From the NCBI RefSeq assembly GCF_029989365.1, contig NZ_JAPRAQ010000026.1, positions 62,001 to 126,000 on the forward strand: DNA of 64,000 nt, given 5' to 3'. The first letter of the stretch is position 1. Each line of letters starts with the position of its first letter. Shown piece by piece: positions 1-7,877 of the stretch. The position numbers and the translations under genes are program-made. The notes under the pieces were generated by a model. That model was given only the letters and a program-made list of their open reading frames with translations. It was not told the origin of the DNA and made no database searches. The DNA comes from Bradyrhizobium sp. Arg816. GTDB lineage: Bacteria; Pseudomonadota; Alphaproteobacteria; Rhizobiales; Xanthobacteraceae.

Positions 1-212
1 TTCAGGGCCTCGCGCAGTGGCGTGCGGGAGATCCCGAGCATCGCGCAGAGCTGCCGCTCGGGAACACGCGCGCCGTCGGGAATGTTGCCCTCGACCACGT
101 AGTCGCGCAGCCGCAGCAGGATCTCGCCGTGCAGCGAAGCCTCCTGGCGGTCGCCGCCATTTGCGGCGGTTGGGGCGATCGGAACCCCGGTGTCGGGAAT
201 CGTGGATTTCAT
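1..212 (-). CDS. GntR-family transcriptional regulator, N-terminal part (cut by window edge)
   Basis: The visible 70 residues start at an ATG at 212 and run off the left edge. After a short variable leader they contain the winged-helix start of a GntR regulator: a helix with the residues LHGEILLRLRDYVVEG, the turn IPDGARVPERQL, and the recognition segment MLGISRTPLREAL. In this family the N-terminal domain binds an operator as a dimer and the missing C-terminal domain (probably FCD type) binds a metabolite. It is divergent from the aminotransferase gene at 346, with 133 bp between them, so it very likely controls the catabolic cluster to its right. The effector is unknown. Confidence 0.85.
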   Translation of the reverse strand, partial: MKSTIPDTGVPIAPTAANGGDRQEASLHGEILLRLRDYVVEGNIPDGARVPERQLCAMLGISRTPLREAL

Positions 213-270
213 TTGCAGCACAATAGTTTGCCTGTTTGATCGCGTCGATGTTCACAATCGAATACCAAAA

Positions 271-280
271 TTCAATTGAA
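271..280. promoter_or_regulatory. Candidate operator palindrome in the GntR/aminotransferase divergent region
   Basis: TTCAATTGAA is a perfect 10-bp palindrome in the AT-rich 133-bp space between the divergent GntR gene and the first aminotransferase. A 10-bp palindrome can occur by chance, and it does not obviously match the usual FadR-subfamily consensus, so this is only a candidate. Confidence 0.25.
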
Positions 281-345
281 ATGACAAAAAATGAATGCAA
301 AATGGTCTCTGAAGCAGGCCAGAGTCCGTCGCCAGGGAGGTTTTT

Positions 346-1548
346 ATGCACCAAGGTCGCCATTTCCTTCAGATTCCAGGCCCGAGCCCGGTCCCAGAGC
401 GCGTCCTGCGCGCCATGGACATGCCTGTTATCGACCACCGGAGCGCCGAGTTCGGTGAGCTCGGCCGCGCCGTGCTCGAGGGCAGCCAGAAGATTTTCCA
501 GACCGCGGGCCCGGTCGTGATCTTCCCCTCGTCGGGGACGGGCGCCTGGGAGGCCGCGATCGTCAACACGCTGTCGCCGGGCGATAAGGTACTGATGGTC
601 GAGACCGGCCATTTCGCCACCCTGTGGCGGCAGATGGCGGGGCGGTTCGGCATCGAGGTCGATTTCGTGCCCGGCGACTGGCGCCGTGGTGCCGACCCGG
701 CCGTGATCGAAGCAAGGCTCAGCGACGACAAAGCGCGCGCGATCAAGGCCGTGATGGTCGTGCACAACGAGACCTCGACCGGCGCGACCAGCCGCATCGC
801 CGAGATCCGCGCGGCTATTGATCGCACTGGTCACCCGGCGCTGCTGATGGTCGACACCATCTCCTCGCTCGGCTCGGTCGACTACCGCCACGACGAATGG
901 AAGGTCGACGTCAGTGTGAGCTGCTCGCAGAAGGGTTTCATGCTGCCGCCCGGCCTCGGCTTCAACGCGATCTCGGAGAAGGCGCGCGCAGCCGCAAAGA
1001 CCAACAAGATGCCGCGCTCCTATTTCGACTGGGAGGAGATGCTCAAGCCCAACGCCAACGGCTTCTTCCCCTATACGCCGGCGACCAATCTGCTCTACGG
1101 CCTGCGCGAGGCGATCGCGATGCTGCTCGAAGAGGGGCTCGACAACGTGTTCGCGCGCCATCAGCGGCTGGCTGCCGCGACGCGTGCCGCCGTCAATCAC
1201 TGGGGCCTCGAGATCCTCTGCCAGGAGCCCTCGGAGTTCTCGCCGGTGCTCACCGCGGTGTTGATGCCGCCGGGCCACGACGCCGATCAGTTCCGCAAGA
1301 TCGTGCTCGACAATTACAACATGTCGCTCGGCTCGGGCCTGTCGAAGGTCGCCGGAAAAGTCTTCCGCATCGGCCATCTCGGCGAATGCAACGCGCTGAC
1401 GCTGCTCGGCGCGCTCACCGGCGTGGAGATGGGCCTGTCGGTTGCGGGCGTGCCGCATCGCTCCGGCGGCGTCGATGTCGCGATGAAGCTTTTGGAGCAG
1501 CGCCCGCAGGGCAATGCCTCGCCGCATCTGAAAGTGGTCGGCACCTAA
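346..1548 (+). CDS. Class V aminotransferase (serine/alanine-glyoxylate aminotransferase family), copy 1
   Basis: This is a 400-residue PLP-dependent transaminase of fold type I, the family that includes serine-glyoxylate, alanine-glyoxylate and ureidoglycine-glyoxylate aminotransferases. Visible landmarks are the N-terminal FLQIPGPSPVPERVL, the phosphate-binding SSGTGAWEA (62-70), VHNETSTG near 139-146, the cofactor Asp in LLMVDTIS (D170), and the Schiff-base lysine in SQKGFMLPPG (K196). The start is fixed by a strong AGGGAGG ribosome site five bases before the ATG. It is first in a run with an MFS transporter, a second paralogue and an enoyl-CoA hydratase. The amino donor cannot be read from sequence; glyoxylate or pyruvate as acceptor is a family expectation. 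Confidence 0.9.
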   Translation: MHQGRHFLQIPGPSPVPERVLRAMDMPVIDHRSAEFGELGRAVLEGSQKIFQTAGPVVIFPSSGTGAWEAAIVNTLSPGDKVLMVETGHFATLWRQMAGRFGIEVDFVPGDWRRGADPAVIEARLSDDKARAIKAVMVVHNETSTGATSRIAEIRAAIDRTGHPALLMVDTISSLGSVDYRHDEWKVDVSVSCSQKGFMLPPGLGFNAISEKARAAAKTNKMPRSYFDWEEMLKPNANGFFPYTPATNLLYGLREAIAMLLEEGLDNVFARHQRLAAATRAAVNHWGLEILCQEPSEFSPVLTAVLMPPGHDADQFRKIVLDNYNMSLGSGLSKVAGKVFRIGHLGECNALTLLGALTGVEMGLSVAGVPHRSGGVDVAMKLLEQRPQGNASPHLKVVGT

Positions 1549-1602
1549 GCCGCGCGGGGCGGGCGGGCGACAATCACAACAAGCAATTCGGCAGGGGTGG
1601 AG

Positions 1603-2885
1603 ATGGGTATCAGGTTCAAGGCGACGCATGTCGTGCTGGCGATGCTGTGCGCGATGTATTTCATCACCTATGTCGACCGGGTGAACATCGGCACCGCCGC
1701 GAGCGAGATCCAGAAGGAGCTGGGTCTGTCGAACACCCAGCTTGGCCTCGTCTTCTCCGCCTTCGCCTATCCCTATCTGCTGTTCCAGGTGATCGGTGGC
1801 TGGGTCGGCGATCGTTTCGGGCCGCGCAAGACGCTGTTCTGGTGCGGCATGATCTGGGCGGCGGCAACCATCTCGACCGGCTTCGTCAACGGTCTTGCCG
1901 CACTGTTCGCCGCGCGCTTCGCGCTCGGCTTCGGCGAGGGCGCGACCTTTCCGACGGCAACGCGCGCGATGCAATACTGGACGCCCGCGAACCGCCGCGG
2001 TTTTGCGCAGGGACTGACCCATTCCTTCGCCCGGCTAGGCAATGCCGTGACGCCGCCGGTGGTGGCGCTGCTGATCCTCTGGTTGACCTGGCGCGGCGCG
2101 TTCGTCGTGCTCGGCTTCGTCAGCCTGGTCTGGGGCGTCGTCTGGGTCTGGTACTTCCGCAACGAGCCGAAGGAGCACGCCTCCATCACCGAGGCCGAGC
2201 TTGCCGCGCTGCCGCCGCGGCCGACCGGCGAGCGGCCGCGCGTGCCATGGGGGCCGTTGCTCGGCCGCATGTGGCCGGTGACGCTGACCTATTTCTGCTA
2301 CGGCTGGTGCCTGTGGCTCTATCTCAACTGGCTGCCGCTGTTCTTCAAGAACAACTACAATCTCGACATCAAGAACTCGGCGCTGTTCGCCTCCGGCGTG
2401 TTCTTCGCCGGCGTTGTCGGCGACAGCGTCGGCGGCGTGCTTTCGGACAAGATCCTCGATCGCACCGGCAATGTCCGCCTGGCGCGGCTGAGCGTCACCG
2501 TTGCGGGATTTACGGGGGCGCTGCTCTCGCTATTTCCGATCCTGTTCGTCCACGACATCACGATCGTCGCGCTGTGCCTGTCGGCCGGCTTCTTCTGCGC
2601 CGAACTGGTGATCGGCCCGATGTGGTCGATCCCGATGGACATCGCCCCGAAATACTCCGGCACCGCCTCGGGACTCATGAACACCGGCTCGGCCTTCGCC
2701 GCCATCGTGTCGCCGCTCGTGGCCGGTTTGTGATCGACGCGACCGGCAACTGGTACCTGCCGTTCCTGATGTCGATGGGGCTGCTGCTGCTCGGCGGCTT
2801 CTCCGCCTTCCTGATGCATCCGGAGCGCCCGTTCACGGAGGCCGACGGGCGCCTGCCGGTCGGAAAGGTGGTGGCCGCGGAGTAG
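1603..2885 (+). pseudogene. MFS transporter (anion:cation symporter type), frameshifted near the 3' end
   Basis: The gene encodes a twelve-helix major facilitator of the sugar-acid/phthalate group: TM1 carries YVDRVNIGTA, and the loop after TM2 has GGWVGDRFGPRKT. From the ATG at 1603 (AGGGG five bases upstream) the frame runs to a TGA at 2731. The rest of the protein, starting FVIDATGNWYLPFLM and ending at 2885, continues in another frame. Restoring one T in the TTT at 2727-2729 joins the two parts into a full-length protein of about 427 residues. It is either a recent one-base deletion or a sequencing error. If intact, it would import the substrate of the neighbouring aminotransferases. Confidence 0.8.
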
Positions 2886-3001
2886 GGACGGCGGAGGCCC
2901 GCCGCCTATGCATGGGAGGCGCCTTTAGGAGAGGGGACAAGCCGGTCAAATGGTGCTATTCGGCGGCCATCAAAACCAAGGCTAGACCGGGAAGGACGCC
3001 G

Positions 3002-4201
3002 ATGACCGTGCACACTGGAAGGCATTTCTTACAGATTCCAGGACCGACCAATGTGCCCGACCGGGTGCTGCGGGCGATGGACATGCCGACGCTGGACCAT
3101 CGCGGTGCGGAGTTCGCCGAGCTCGGTTTTGCCGCGCTTGCCGCGATGCAGCGCGTGTTCCGCACCCAGCAGCCCGTGATCATCTTCCCCTCGTCCGGCA
3201 CCGGCGCCTGGGAAGCGGCGATGGTCAACGTGCTCGCACCCGGCGACAAGGTTTTGATGTGCGAGACCGGTCAGTTCGCCGTGCTGTGGCGCGGCATCGC
3301 CGACAAGTTCAAGCTCGACGTCGACTTCATCCCGAGCGACTGGCGCCATGGCGCCGACCTCGCCGAGATCGAGCAGCGCCTTGCCGCCGACAAGCAGCAC
3401 ACGATCAAGGCGGTCTGCGTCGTCCACAACGAGACCTCGACCGGCTGCGTGACGCCGCCGCTCGAGGTGCGCAAGCTGCTCGACCGCGTCAAGCATCCGG
3501 CGCTTCTGATGGTCGATACCATTTCCGGCCTCGGCTCGATGGAATACGAGCACGATGCCTGGGGCATCGACGTCTCGGTCGCCGGCTCCCAGAAGGGCCT
3601 GATGCTGCCGCCGGGCCTCGGCTTCAACGCCGTCTCGGAGAAGGCGCTCGCCGTGGCCAAGGCCAATCCGGGCATGCGCTCCTATTGGGATTGGCAGGAA
3701 GTCATCAGCTTCAACAAGCTCGGCACCTTCCCCTATACGCCCGCCACCAATCTGCTGATGGGCCTGCGCGAGGCCGTCAAGATGCTGGAGGAAGAAGGCC
3801 TCGAGAACGTGTGGACCCGCCACAAGCGCCACAGCGCCGCGACCCGCGCCGCGGTCAAGGTCTGGGGCCTGGAGACGCAGTGCGCCGATCCCGCCGCGCA
3901 CTCGCCGGCGCTGACCGGCGTGCGCGTGCCCGATGGACACGACGCCGACGCCTTCCGCAAGGTGGTGCTCGAAAACTTCGACATGTCGCTCGGCACGGGC
4001 CTGAACAAGGTCAAGGGCAAGGTGTTCCGCATCGGTCATATCGGCCATTTCAACGATTTGATGCTGATGGGCACGCTCGCCGGCGTCGAGATGGGCCTGG
4101 ATCTTGCAAAGATTCCGCACCGGAGCGGCGGCGTTTTGGCGGCCATGGACGTCCTGAAGGGCCGCGATGCGGTGCCGATGGCCAAGGCTCAGGTCGCCTA
4201 A
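3002..4201 (+). CDS. Class V aminotransferase, copy 2 (paralogue of 346-1548)
   Basis: This 399-residue paralogue keeps every landmark of copy 1: HFLQIPGPTNVPDRVL, SSGTGAWEA, VHNETSTG, LLMVDTIS and the lysine motif SQKGLMLPPG. The proteins align without visible large gaps but clearly differ, so the duplication is not recent. I chose the ATG at 3002 because GGAAGGA lies five bases upstream and the N-terminus then matches copy 1; the open frame extends upstream to 2912 without a better site. Keeping two copies around one transporter suggests related but distinct substrates, or opposite directions in one pathway. This is inference. Confidence 0.9.
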   Translation: MTVHTGRHFLQIPGPTNVPDRVLRAMDMPTLDHRGAEFAELGFAALAAMQRVFRTQQPVIIFPSSGTGAWEAAMVNVLAPGDKVLMCETGQFAVLWRGIADKFKLDVDFIPSDWRHGADLAEIEQRLAADKQHTIKAVCVVHNETSTGCVTPPLEVRKLLDRVKHPALLMVDTISGLGSMEYEHDAWGIDVSVAGSQKGLMLPPGLGFNAVSEKALAVAKANPGMRSYWDWQEVISFNKLGTFPYTPATNLLMGLREAVKMLEEEGLENVWTRHKRHSAATRAAVKVWGLETQCADPAAHSPALTGVRVPDGHDADAFRKVVLENFDMSLGTGLNKVKGKVFRIGHIGHFNDLMLMGTLAGVEMGLDLAKIPHRSGGVLAAMDVLKGRDAVPMAKAQVA

Positions 4202-4242
4202 AGGCTCAAGTGGCCTGAACTAACTTGGAAAGTGAGCGCGCG

Positions 4243-5040
4243 ATGAACGCACCGACGACGACCAACGAAGACCTGCTCTACTCCGTCCAGGACGGCATCG
4301 CGCGGATCACCTTCAACCGCCCCCAGGCGCGCAACGCAATGACCTTCGCCATGTATGACCGCATGGCGGAGATCTGCCAGGAGATCAACGCCGATCGCTC
4401 GATCAAGGCGCTGATCCTGACCGGCGCCGGCGACAAGGCTTTCGCCTCGGGCACCGACATTTCTCAATTCCGCGCCTTCAAGACCGCGCAGGACGCGCTC
4501 GACTACGAGGCCCGCATCGACCGCGTGCTCGGCACGCTCGAGCAGTGCCGCGTGCCCGTGATCGCGGCGATTGCCGGGGCCTGCACCGGCGGCGGCGCCG
4601 GCATCGCGGCCTGCTGCGACCTCCGCATCGGCACCGAGACCACGCGCATCGGCTTTCCGATCGCACGCACGCTCGGCAACTGCCTGTCGATGTCGAACAT
4701 CAGCCGCGTCGTCTCGCTGGTTGGTCCCGCCCGCACCAAGGATCTGATCTTCAAGGCGCGCCTCGTCGAGGCGCAGGAAGCGCTGTCGCTCGGCCTGCTC
4801 AACGAGGTCGTGCCCGACGTCGAGACGCTGCAGCGCCGTGCCGACGAGACCGCCAAGCTTGTGGCAAGCCATGCGCCGCTCACGCTGGAAGCGACCAAGG
4901 AGGCGGTGCGCCGCATCCGCCGCACGCTGTCGCGCGAAGAGGGCGAGGACCTGATCCTCAAGGCCTATATGAGTGAAGATTTCCGCGAGGGTATGGACGC
5001 CTTCCTCAACAAGCGTACACCGAACTGGAAGGGCAAGTAG
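4243..5040 (+). CDS. Enoyl-CoA hydratase/isomerase family protein
   Basis: This 265-residue crotonase-fold protein has the usual N-terminal FNRPQARNAM, the first oxyanion-hole segment FASGTDIS, and the second IAGACTGGGAGIAACCDLRI. The position of the catalytic Glu of true hydratases is occupied in part by small residues (LGNCLSMSNIS), so it may be a hydratase variant, an isomerase or another crotonase. It follows the second aminotransferase by 41 bp on the same strand and probably shares its transcript. The ATG at 4243 is preferred over a TTG six codons upstream because GGAAAG sits at a normal distance. A CoA-linked step in the breakdown of the transaminated product is likely, but the substrate is unknown. 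Confidence 0.85.
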   Translation: MNAPTTTNEDLLYSVQDGIARITFNRPQARNAMTFAMYDRMAEICQEINADRSIKALILTGAGDKAFASGTDISQFRAFKTAQDALDYEARIDRVLGTLEQCRVPVIAAIAGACTGGGAGIAACCDLRIGTETTRIGFPIARTLGNCLSMSNISRVVSLVGPARTKDLIFKARLVEAQEALSLGLLNEVVPDVETLQRRADETAKLVASHAPLTLEATKEAVRRIRRTLSREEGEDLILKAYMSEDFREGMDAFLNKRTPNWKGK

Positions 5041-5123
5041 CGCGCAACACTACGTCTCCGCGTCTCGATCGCTCAATTCGCGGCCGCGGGACCGCCGAGG
5101 CACCGACCTTGCAAGCGACGAGG

Positions 5124-5735
5124 TCAACCTGGCCAGAAATAGCCCCAGCGCAAAAGTAATTGTTCGCTCAGCCAGCCGATCCAAATAGCTGGTGCCATAA
5201 AAAGTCCGAACGGCAGGAATGCCGTACCTCGCAGCGACCGCCGTCGCACGAGAGCATTGGCGGTGTATGCGGCAATCGCTGAAAGTGCGGCCAATTCGAT
5301 CACCGCAGCCGCCGTTGGGAGTTCGAGCCAGGCACCGGCAACCGCGGCAAGCTTGACGTCCCCAAGTCCCAATCCGTCCCGGCCGCGCCAGTAACGGTAG
5401 AACAACAAGAGAAAAAACAACGGTAGACTTACCGCCGAGGCGCGAAAGACCGGCCACAATATCGATGCTGTACTGGCATTGGGTAAGATTGCTTCGCGCA
5501 ACAAGGCAATTCCGAAAGCCGCGGCGGTCAGCTCGTTTGGAATGCGATAGTGGCGGGCGTCGTTACAGGCGATGCCGAGCATTAGGGCGGCGAGGTATGC
5601 ACCTAACAGTCCATCCGCCCCCGGCACGATCATGAGGCTTGTGACAACGAGCACGAATACGACACCAGCGAATGCCAAAGTGCTTTGAATTCCTTCCGGT
5701 GTTTCTCCAGTGGAGTTCCGATTGAAATAGACCAT
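5124..5735 (-). CDS. A24-family prepilin peptidase (CpaA-like)
   Basis: This roughly 203-residue membrane aspartyl protease lacks the N-terminal methylase domain of classic PilD, like the CpaA/TadV enzymes that process Flp-type pilins. The two catalytic aspartates are visible: one in NDARHYRIPN (about residue 59) and one in GLGLGDVKLA (GxGD, about 126). Five or six hydrophobic stretches fit the fold. I chose the ATG at 5735, with GAGAG just upstream; a TTG at 5783 is the alternative. No pilin or other pilus gene lies nearby, so it is an orphan here and probably acts on pilins encoded elsewhere. It converges on the enoyl-CoA hydratase. Confidence 0.85.
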   Translation of the reverse strand: MVYFNRNSTGETPEGIQSTLAFAGVVFVLVVTSLMIVPGADGLLGAYLAALMLGIACNDARHYRIPNELTAAAFGIALLREAILPNASTASILWPVFRASAVSLPLFFLLLFYRYWRGRDGLGLGDVKLAAVAGAWLELPTAAAVIELAALSAIAAYTANALVRRRSLRGTAFLPFGLFMAPAIWIGWLSEQLLLRWGYFWPG

Positions 5736-6128
5736 AGACTCTCGGCATCTGCGAAGTGAGGAAACGATGCGCCCGCTCTTCAATGAAGTAACTGGGACCA
5801 GTGATCATATCGGTTGCATCTGGCACGCCGACCCATCCGTCCAATGGTCTCGCGGACTTTGTGGCACAAAGCTGTGACAAATTATCTCTCACCGCCAAAC
5901 AGCAGGTAATTCCCGAACGATCGTAAGGGCAATCCCGAACTGCAGCGTCGATTTGGGCGCTCGACTTCTATTCCGGTCCCGAGATTTCAGCGGTCCTGCT
6001 TGCAATCGATCTCATTCCAAAGTCATAAGCGGAGCGGCACCGGCCCGCTTGAACTGGCCGGCATTCGCCCGCACAATGCAATTCGCATTACTTTACGAAT
6101 TGCCAATCCGAACAAGAACATAGGGAAG

Positions 6129-7121
6129 ATGCGCGTGAGACATGGAATGAAGGCCGCAATCACGCTGGCCGCCGCGCTTTGCGGCGCGCCGGCTTTTGCC
6201 GGCTGGGAGCCGACCAAGCCCGTCGAGATCGTGGTGGCCGCAGGCGCGGGCGGCGCCTCCGACCAGATGGCGCGGATGATGCAGGCCGCCATTCAGAAGA
6301 ACAATCTGATGAAGCAGCCGATCGTCGTCTCGCTAAAGGGCGGTGCATCAGGCGCGGAAGCGCTGATGTACATGAAGTCCAGCGAAGGCGACCCGAACAA
6401 GGCGCTGATCGCCTATTCGCTGATCTACATGCTGCCGCTGTCGGCGAAGATCCCGTTCAACTGGCGCGAGCTGACGCCGGTCTCGGTGATCGCGCTCGAC
6501 CAGTTCGTACTGTGGGACAACAGCGCAGGTCCGAAGACGGTGAAGGAATTCGTCGCGGCCGCGAAGGCGGCGAGTTCGCCGTTCAAGATGGGCGGCACCG
6601 GCTCCAAGCGCGAGGATCACGTGCTGACCGTCTTCCTCGAGCAGAAGACCGGCGCGAAATTCTCCTATCTGCCTTACAAGTCCGGCGGCGAGGCCGCGAC
6701 CCAGCTCGTCGGCAACCATACCGAATCCAACGTCAACAACCCCAGCGAAAATCTCGAAGTCTGGCGTGCCGGCCAGGTGCGTCCGCTCTGTGTGTTCGAC
6801 AAGGAGCGCATCTCCTACACCAGCAAGGTGACGGACACGCAATCCTGGGCCGACATCCCGACCTGCAAGGAGGAGGGCGTCGACGTCCAGTATCTGATGC
6901 TGCGCGCGATGTTCCTGCCCGGCAAGGTCACGCCGGAGCAACAGGCGTTCTATGTCGATCTGTTCCACAAGGTGACGCAGACCGCGGAATACAAGGACTA
7001 CATGGAAAAGCAGGCGCTGAAGCCGATCTTCCTCACCGGCAAGGACATGGTGCAATTCCTCGAGGAGGACGACGCCACCAACAAGTCGCTGATGACGGAA
7101 GCCGGATTCGTCGCGAAGTAG
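6129..7121 (+). CDS. tctC: Tripartite tricarboxylate transporter, periplasmic binding protein (TctC/Bug family)
   Basis: This is the soluble receptor of a TctCBA secondary transporter. A signal peptide (MKAAITLAAALCGAPAFA) is followed by the family start WEPTKPVEIVVAAGAGGASDQ, a Venus-flytrap domain, and the GGTGSKREDH segment typical of Bug receptors. Length (about 330) is normal. Starts at 6129 or 6147 are both possible; AGGGAAG directly before 6129 decides weakly for the former. tctB and tctA follow, so the system is complete. Ligands in this family range from citrate to aromatic and amino acids; none can be assigned here. Confidence 0.9.
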   Translation: MRVRHGMKAAITLAAALCGAPAFAGWEPTKPVEIVVAAGAGGASDQMARMMQAAIQKNNLMKQPIVVSLKGGASGAEALMYMKSSEGDPNKALIAYSLIYMLPLSAKIPFNWRELTPVSVIALDQFVLWDNSAGPKTVKEFVAAAKAASSPFKMGGTGSKREDHVLTVFLEQKTGAKFSYLPYKSGGEAATQLVGNHTESNVNNPSENLEVWRAGQVRPLCVFDKERISYTSKVTDTQSWADIPTCKEEGVDVQYLMLRAMFLPGKVTPEQQAFYVDLFHKVTQTAEYKDYMEKQALKPIFLTGKDMVQFLEEDDATNKSLMTEAGFVAK

Positions 7122-7126
7122 CCGTC

Positions 7127-7294
7127 TCTCTTCTCCCTATCCCCGTTCTTACGGGGAGAGGGCAGGGTGAGGGGCTCCCTCCCCGAAGAGAGTGGCAGAC
7201 GGACTCGCGGAGAGTCCCCTCACCCGGCGCTTCGGCGTTCTAGAAAACGGCCGCGGACGCGGCCTCTGCCTCTCCCCCGCAAGCGGGGCGAGGT
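7127..7294. repeat. Palindromic intergenic repeat between tctC and tctB
   Basis: The 200-bp space is filled with nested inverted repeats. CCCCG-TTCTTA-CGGGG forms a hairpin at 7141-7156. GGGTGAGGGG (7165-7174) pairs with CCCCTCACCC about 40 bases downstream. CCCCCGC-AA-GCGGGG forms another hairpin near 7275-7288. This composition is typical of REP-like elements scattered in Bradyrhizobium and Rhodopseudomonas genomes. Its place right after a binding-protein gene recalls REP elements that protect the upstream mRNA so that the receptor is made in excess; that role is inferred. Confidence 0.7.
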
Positions 7295-7325
7295 GACATC
7301 ATTCCCGGCTTTTGCAAAGCAGCTC

Positions 7326-7868
7326 ATGTCCCAAACCGATCTTGAAATCGTCGTCGACGATCCGACCACACCTGAAGACGACTCACCCTCCGTCGTCTCC
7401 TCCGGCACGATCGAGATATTCGTCTGCCTGCTGTTGCTCGCGTTGGCCGCAACGCTCGGCTATGACAATTGGCGCACCGGCGCCTCCTGGGATTCGACCG
7501 GGCCGGAGCCCGGCTATTTCCCGTTCTATCTCTCCGTCATCCTCGGTGGCGGCAGCCTCTATGGCCTGATTGCGGCCTTCGTGGCGCACCGCGCGGCATC
7601 CGAAAGCTTCGTCACGCGTGCGCAAGCGCGCCGTGTGATGGCGGTGTTCGTGCCCACGCTGCTGTTCTGCCTGGTGATGCAGTTCCTCGGCCTCTACGTC
7701 GCGAGCTTTCTCCTGATCGCAGGCTTCATGCGGCTCGTCGGCAAGATCGCGCTGTGGAAGTCGCTGCTCACTGCCTTCCTGTTCACGGCGATCATGTTCG
7801 TCACCTTCGACATCGCCTTCGACGTCATCATGCCGAAAGGGCCGCTCGAAGCGGCCTTCGGCCACTAG
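7326..7868 (+). CDS. tctB: Tripartite tricarboxylate transporter, small membrane subunit (TctB)
   Basis: The 180-residue protein has a polar N-terminus, then four hydrophobic helices beginning IEIFVCLLLLALAATLGYDN, and the PGYFPFYLSVILGG motif characteristic of TctB. The ATG at 7326 is the first sensible start after the palindromic repeat; the frame stays open upstream through that repeat but codes nothing recognisable there. The stop is 9 bp before tctA, so the two are translated together. TctB is the small four-helix subunit that accompanies TctA. Confidence 0.9.
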   Translation: MSQTDLEIVVDDPTTPEDDSPSVVSSGTIEIFVCLLLLALAATLGYDNWRTGASWDSTGPEPGYFPFYLSVILGGGSLYGLIAAFVAHRAASESFVTRAQARRVMAVFVPTLLFCLVMQFLGLYVASFLLIAGFMRLVGKIALWKSLLTAFLFTAIMFVTFDIAFDVIMPKGPLEAAFGH

Positions 7869-7877
7869 GCGCTCACG

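Noticed and set aside
897..2885. Long plus-strand open frame of 662 codons across the aminotransferase and MFS genes
   Set aside because: Only its last part (after 2730) is real, as the frameshifted end of the MFS protein; the rest is an Arg/Ala-rich shadow of real genes.
3029..4120. Minus-strand open frame opposite the second aminotransferase
   Set aside because: Composition is that of an antisense shadow in high-GC DNA; the plus-strand gene has all family motifs.
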